Position numbers and translations under genes: made by a program. This document shows, piece after piece, positions 5,525-7,176 of a stretch of 7,176 nt of DNA. The notes under the pieces were generated by a model. That model saw nothing but the letters and a program-made list of their open reading frames with translations, did not search any database and was not told the DNA's origin. Location: assembly GCA_007131625.1 (NCBI GenBank), contig SLQC01000411.1:1-7176 (forward strand), in the 5' to 3' direction. Source of the DNA: Balneolales bacterium. GTDB taxonomy: Bacteria; Bacteroidota; Rhodothermia; Balneolales; Natronogracilivirgulaceae. The stretch's first letter is position 1. Each line of letters opens with the position of its first letter.

Positions 5525-7089
5525 TGAATATCCGTTCTAAACTGGTCTGGATGCTTACCGTGATTCTGGTGGCGACCGTTACGGCCGGAAGTGCCTATGC
5601 CATCTTCTATATCCGGGCATATATGTTGGATCAGGCAGTATTAGACATGGAAAGCGACGGATACTGGATGATGTACACGCTCAGGTATTTGCCGGACGGC
5701 GCGGAACTGCAGTACGAACTGGAAAGGGTCGGATATGCGACGGACTATCACATCGCCCTGTTTGATTCCAATGGTGCTATGCTCGCCGCCTATCCGGTTG
5801 GGACCCAGCGCTCCCCGCACCTCCATCTGCGACCCGGAGAAATCCGTCAGCTGCTCGGTGAAGATCAAGTGCTTCGAACTATCAACGACCCCGACGACGA
5901 CAATATCTGGGTATATGCCTCTATTGAAGACAGCCGGAATGCCGCCCGCTTTTTTGTCATCAATCAGATGAAAAGCCAGATTTTCGAGCCAGTTGCGGAG
6001 ATCCGAAAGATCATCATAATCGGACTGATTGTCTCGATTCTCGTTATTTTTGTATTCAGCGGAATTCTGGCCCATTATATGGCCCGGCCGCTGTTGAATC
6101 TGACACGGGATGTGCAGCGCATCGCAAAAGGTGATACCGGACATGTCATCCGTGTAAAACGGACTGACGAGATCGGCACACTTGCCGGGTCGGTGAATAA
6201 AATGGCGGATAGACTACGGGCTGACTACGAACAGCTGCAAAAATTCAATGAAAAACAGCTGCAATTTTTTGCTGATATCACCCACGAGGTTCGCAATCCG
6301 CTTCATACTATCCTGGGTTCACTGGAGATGCTTGAGTTGCCCGGCCTCGCCGATTACAAGCGGAGGAAATACGTTCGCAATCTGCGAACTCAGGCCGAGC
6401 GGATCGGACGGTTGTTCAAGGATCTGATGACGTTGCAACGGTATGACTCCGACGATAATTTCGTGATTCGCAAGCCGGTCAATCTGGCGGTTATTGCGGG
6501 TAATGTTGTGGAATGGTATCAGCAGAACGCCGATCGAAAAGGTTTGGAACTTCGGGTCGATGATCATTCCTGCATGGTCTATGCCGACACCGGCAAGATC
6601 GAGCAGGTACTCGACAACCTGGTTTCCAACGCTATTAAATTCACTAATGAAGGGTCTGTTACGATCTCTTATCGGAACATGAGTGACGAAGTCGAGGTTT
6701 CGGTGACAGACACTGGTATCGGTATCCCCGAGGCCCACTGGCCGAGACTGTTCGACCGTTTTTACCGGACCGATAAAGCCCGGTCGCGCGATAAAGGGGG
6801 GACTGGTCTCGGACTTTCTGTCGTGAAAGGGATTCTGATAGCACATGGAAGTGATATTCAGGTGGAGAGTGTGGTCGGCAAAGGGAGCCGATTTTATTTT
6901 CACCTTAAAGCATGGAGCAGTTCAACGGAATTATCTCCTGAAAATCATTTCGGTGCTACCTCAGAAACTTTGTCTGGTACCGTCTCAGATAATTCGCCCG
7001 ATTCTGACACAGAAAGTTCACCCGATTCTGCTTCAAATAGTTCACCCGATTCTGACTTTGAAAGCAGGTCCGGAACCAGTAACAAATGA
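5524..7089 (+). CDS. Membrane sensor histidine kinase (HAMP, HisKA, HATPase)
   Basis: This 521-residue partner kinase of the preceding regulator senses an unknown signal across the inner membrane. A first membrane helix spans about 8-30, a periplasmic sensor region about 31-162, and a second helix about 163-184. A HAMP linker follows at about 185-237 (MARPLLNLTRDVQRIAKGD, DEIGTLAGSVNKMADRL). The HisKA helix carries FFADITHEVRNPL (248-260) with phospho-acceptor His254. The ATPase domain has the N-box LDNLVSNAIKF (363-373), DTGIGIP (396-402), LFDRFYR (409-415) and GGTGLGLSV (425-433). All catalytic boxes look intact. The sensor region matches no domain I recognise; an acidic run NDPDDDN (121-127) is visible. 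The catalytic part ends near 464 and is followed by a 57-residue tail, one third serine, with three 8-residue SPDS repeats; most kinases of this type stop where the tail begins. I chose the ATG at 5524 rather than the adjacent TTG at 5521. A downstream frame starts inside its stop codon. Confidence 0.94.
   Translation: MNIRSKLVWMLTVILVATVTAGSAYAIFYIRAYMLDQAVLDMESDGYWMMYTLRYLPDGAELQYELERVGYATDYHIALFDSNGAMLAAYPVGTQRSPHLHLRPGEIRQLLGEDQVLRTINDPDDDNIWVYASIEDSRNAARFFVINQMKSQIFEPVAEIRKIIIIGLIVSILVIFVFSGILAHYMARPLLNLTRDVQRIAKGDTGHVIRVKRTDEIGTLAGSVNKMADRLRADYEQLQKFNEKQLQFFADITHEVRNPLHTILGSLEMLELPGLADYKRRKYVRNLRTQAERIGRLFKDLMTLQRYDSDDNFVIRKPVNLAVIAGNVVEWYQQNADRKGLELRVDDHSCMVYADTGKIEQVLDNLVSNAIKFTNEGSVTISYRNMSDEVEVSVTDTGIGIPEAHWPRLFDRFYRTDKARSRDKGGTGLGLSVVKGILIAHGSDIQVESVVGKGSRFYFHLKAWSSSTELSPENHFGATSETLSGTVSDNSPDSDTESSPDSASNSSPDSDFESRSGTSNK
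6991..7062 (+). repeat. Three in-frame 24-bp tandem repeats in the kinase tail
   Basis: Units lie at 6991-7014, 7015-7038 and 7039-7062, each exactly eight codons, encoding NSPDSDTE, SSPDSASN and SSPDSDFE. The first 16 bases of units 2 and 3 (AGTTCACCCGATTCTG) are identical, and unit 1 differs there at only a few positions. The later part of each unit varies. The pattern suggests repeat expansion by slippage inside a disordered acidic, serine-rich tail. Confidence 0.9.
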
Positions 7090-7176
7090 AAAAGCCCTCA
7101 CATGACGCTGCAAGCCGGGTCGAACTTGAATCCGCCAGGGATGTGCAGATTTTAGTTGCTGTCTGCAAGAGTCCCC
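7086..7176 (+). CDS. Start of a downstream gene, unknown product (partial)
   Basis: An ATG at 7086-7088 overlaps the kinase stop codon in an ATGA arrangement, and the frame stays open to the window edge (30 codons, beginning MKKPSHDAASRVELESA). It continues through RDVQILVAVCKSP, where the hydrophobic ILVAV stretch looks like the first beta strand of a globular domain. The 4-base overlap indicates translational coupling, so the gene would be the third member of the two-component operon. The ribosome site is weak (GGAACC upstream). The fragment is too short to name a family. Confidence 0.6.
   Translation, partial: MKKPSHDAASRVELESARDVQILVAVCKSP

Noticed and set aside
5641..6144. 167-codon open frame on the minus strand
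   Set aside because: It is antisense to the kinase sensor and HAMP region. It lacks a ribosome site and domain character.
6319..6903. 194-codon open frame on the minus strand
   Set aside because: It is antisense to the kinase HisKA and ATPase domains and carries no recognisable motif.

Overview
This 7.2 kb window is chromosomal-looking bacterial DNA, probably from the Bacteroidota/Balneolota side of the tree. That placement is an inference. It rests on weak Shine-Dalgarno signals before most genes, a TAnnTTTG-type -7 promoter element upstream of the two-component genes, AT-rich spacers between moderately GC-rich genes, and the combination of gene families. I see no transposase, phage gene, CRISPR array, rRNA or tRNA.

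Layout. Positions 1-389 are mostly non-coding; they may hold the last 27 codons of a plus-strand gene (1-84), a hairpin with a T-run, and a perfect tandem 15-bp duplication. Positions 390-3045 hold a minus-strand pair with a 73-bp gap, read from right to left: a guanidino-group hydrolase of the amidinotransferase/DDAH fold that resembles cyanobacterial arginine dihydrolase, then an AbgT-family membrane transporter. A 346-bp spacer (3046-3391) separates this pair from divergent plus-strand genes and contains a good-looking minus-strand promoter and a 16-nt imperfect inverted repeat. Positions 3392-4618 hold a DUF58/von Willebrand A-type protein followed by a small two-helix membrane protein. 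A 204-bp spacer (4619-4822) carries a -7 promoter element and repeated TTTAATCCA motifs. Positions 4823-7089 encode an OmpR-family response regulator (TTG start) and a membrane histidine kinase whose reading frames overlap by one base. The kinase ends in an unusual Ser/Asp-rich tail built on a 24-bp in-frame tandem repeat. A further open frame begins inside the kinase stop codon (ATGA) and runs off the window.

How they may work together. The hydrolase and transporter could form a small catabolic or transport unit for a guanidino or amide-linked amino acid compound, but the transport substrate cannot be read from sequence. The DUF58 protein and small membrane protein look like a solo version of the MoxR/DUF58/Bat modules, without the MoxR ATPase in view. 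The two-component system is probably autoregulated, with repeats in its leader as candidate operator sites. No clearly new multi-gene system is visible. The most distinctive items are the kinase tail repeat, the leader repeats, the spacer inverted repeat, and the hydrolase-transporter pairing.
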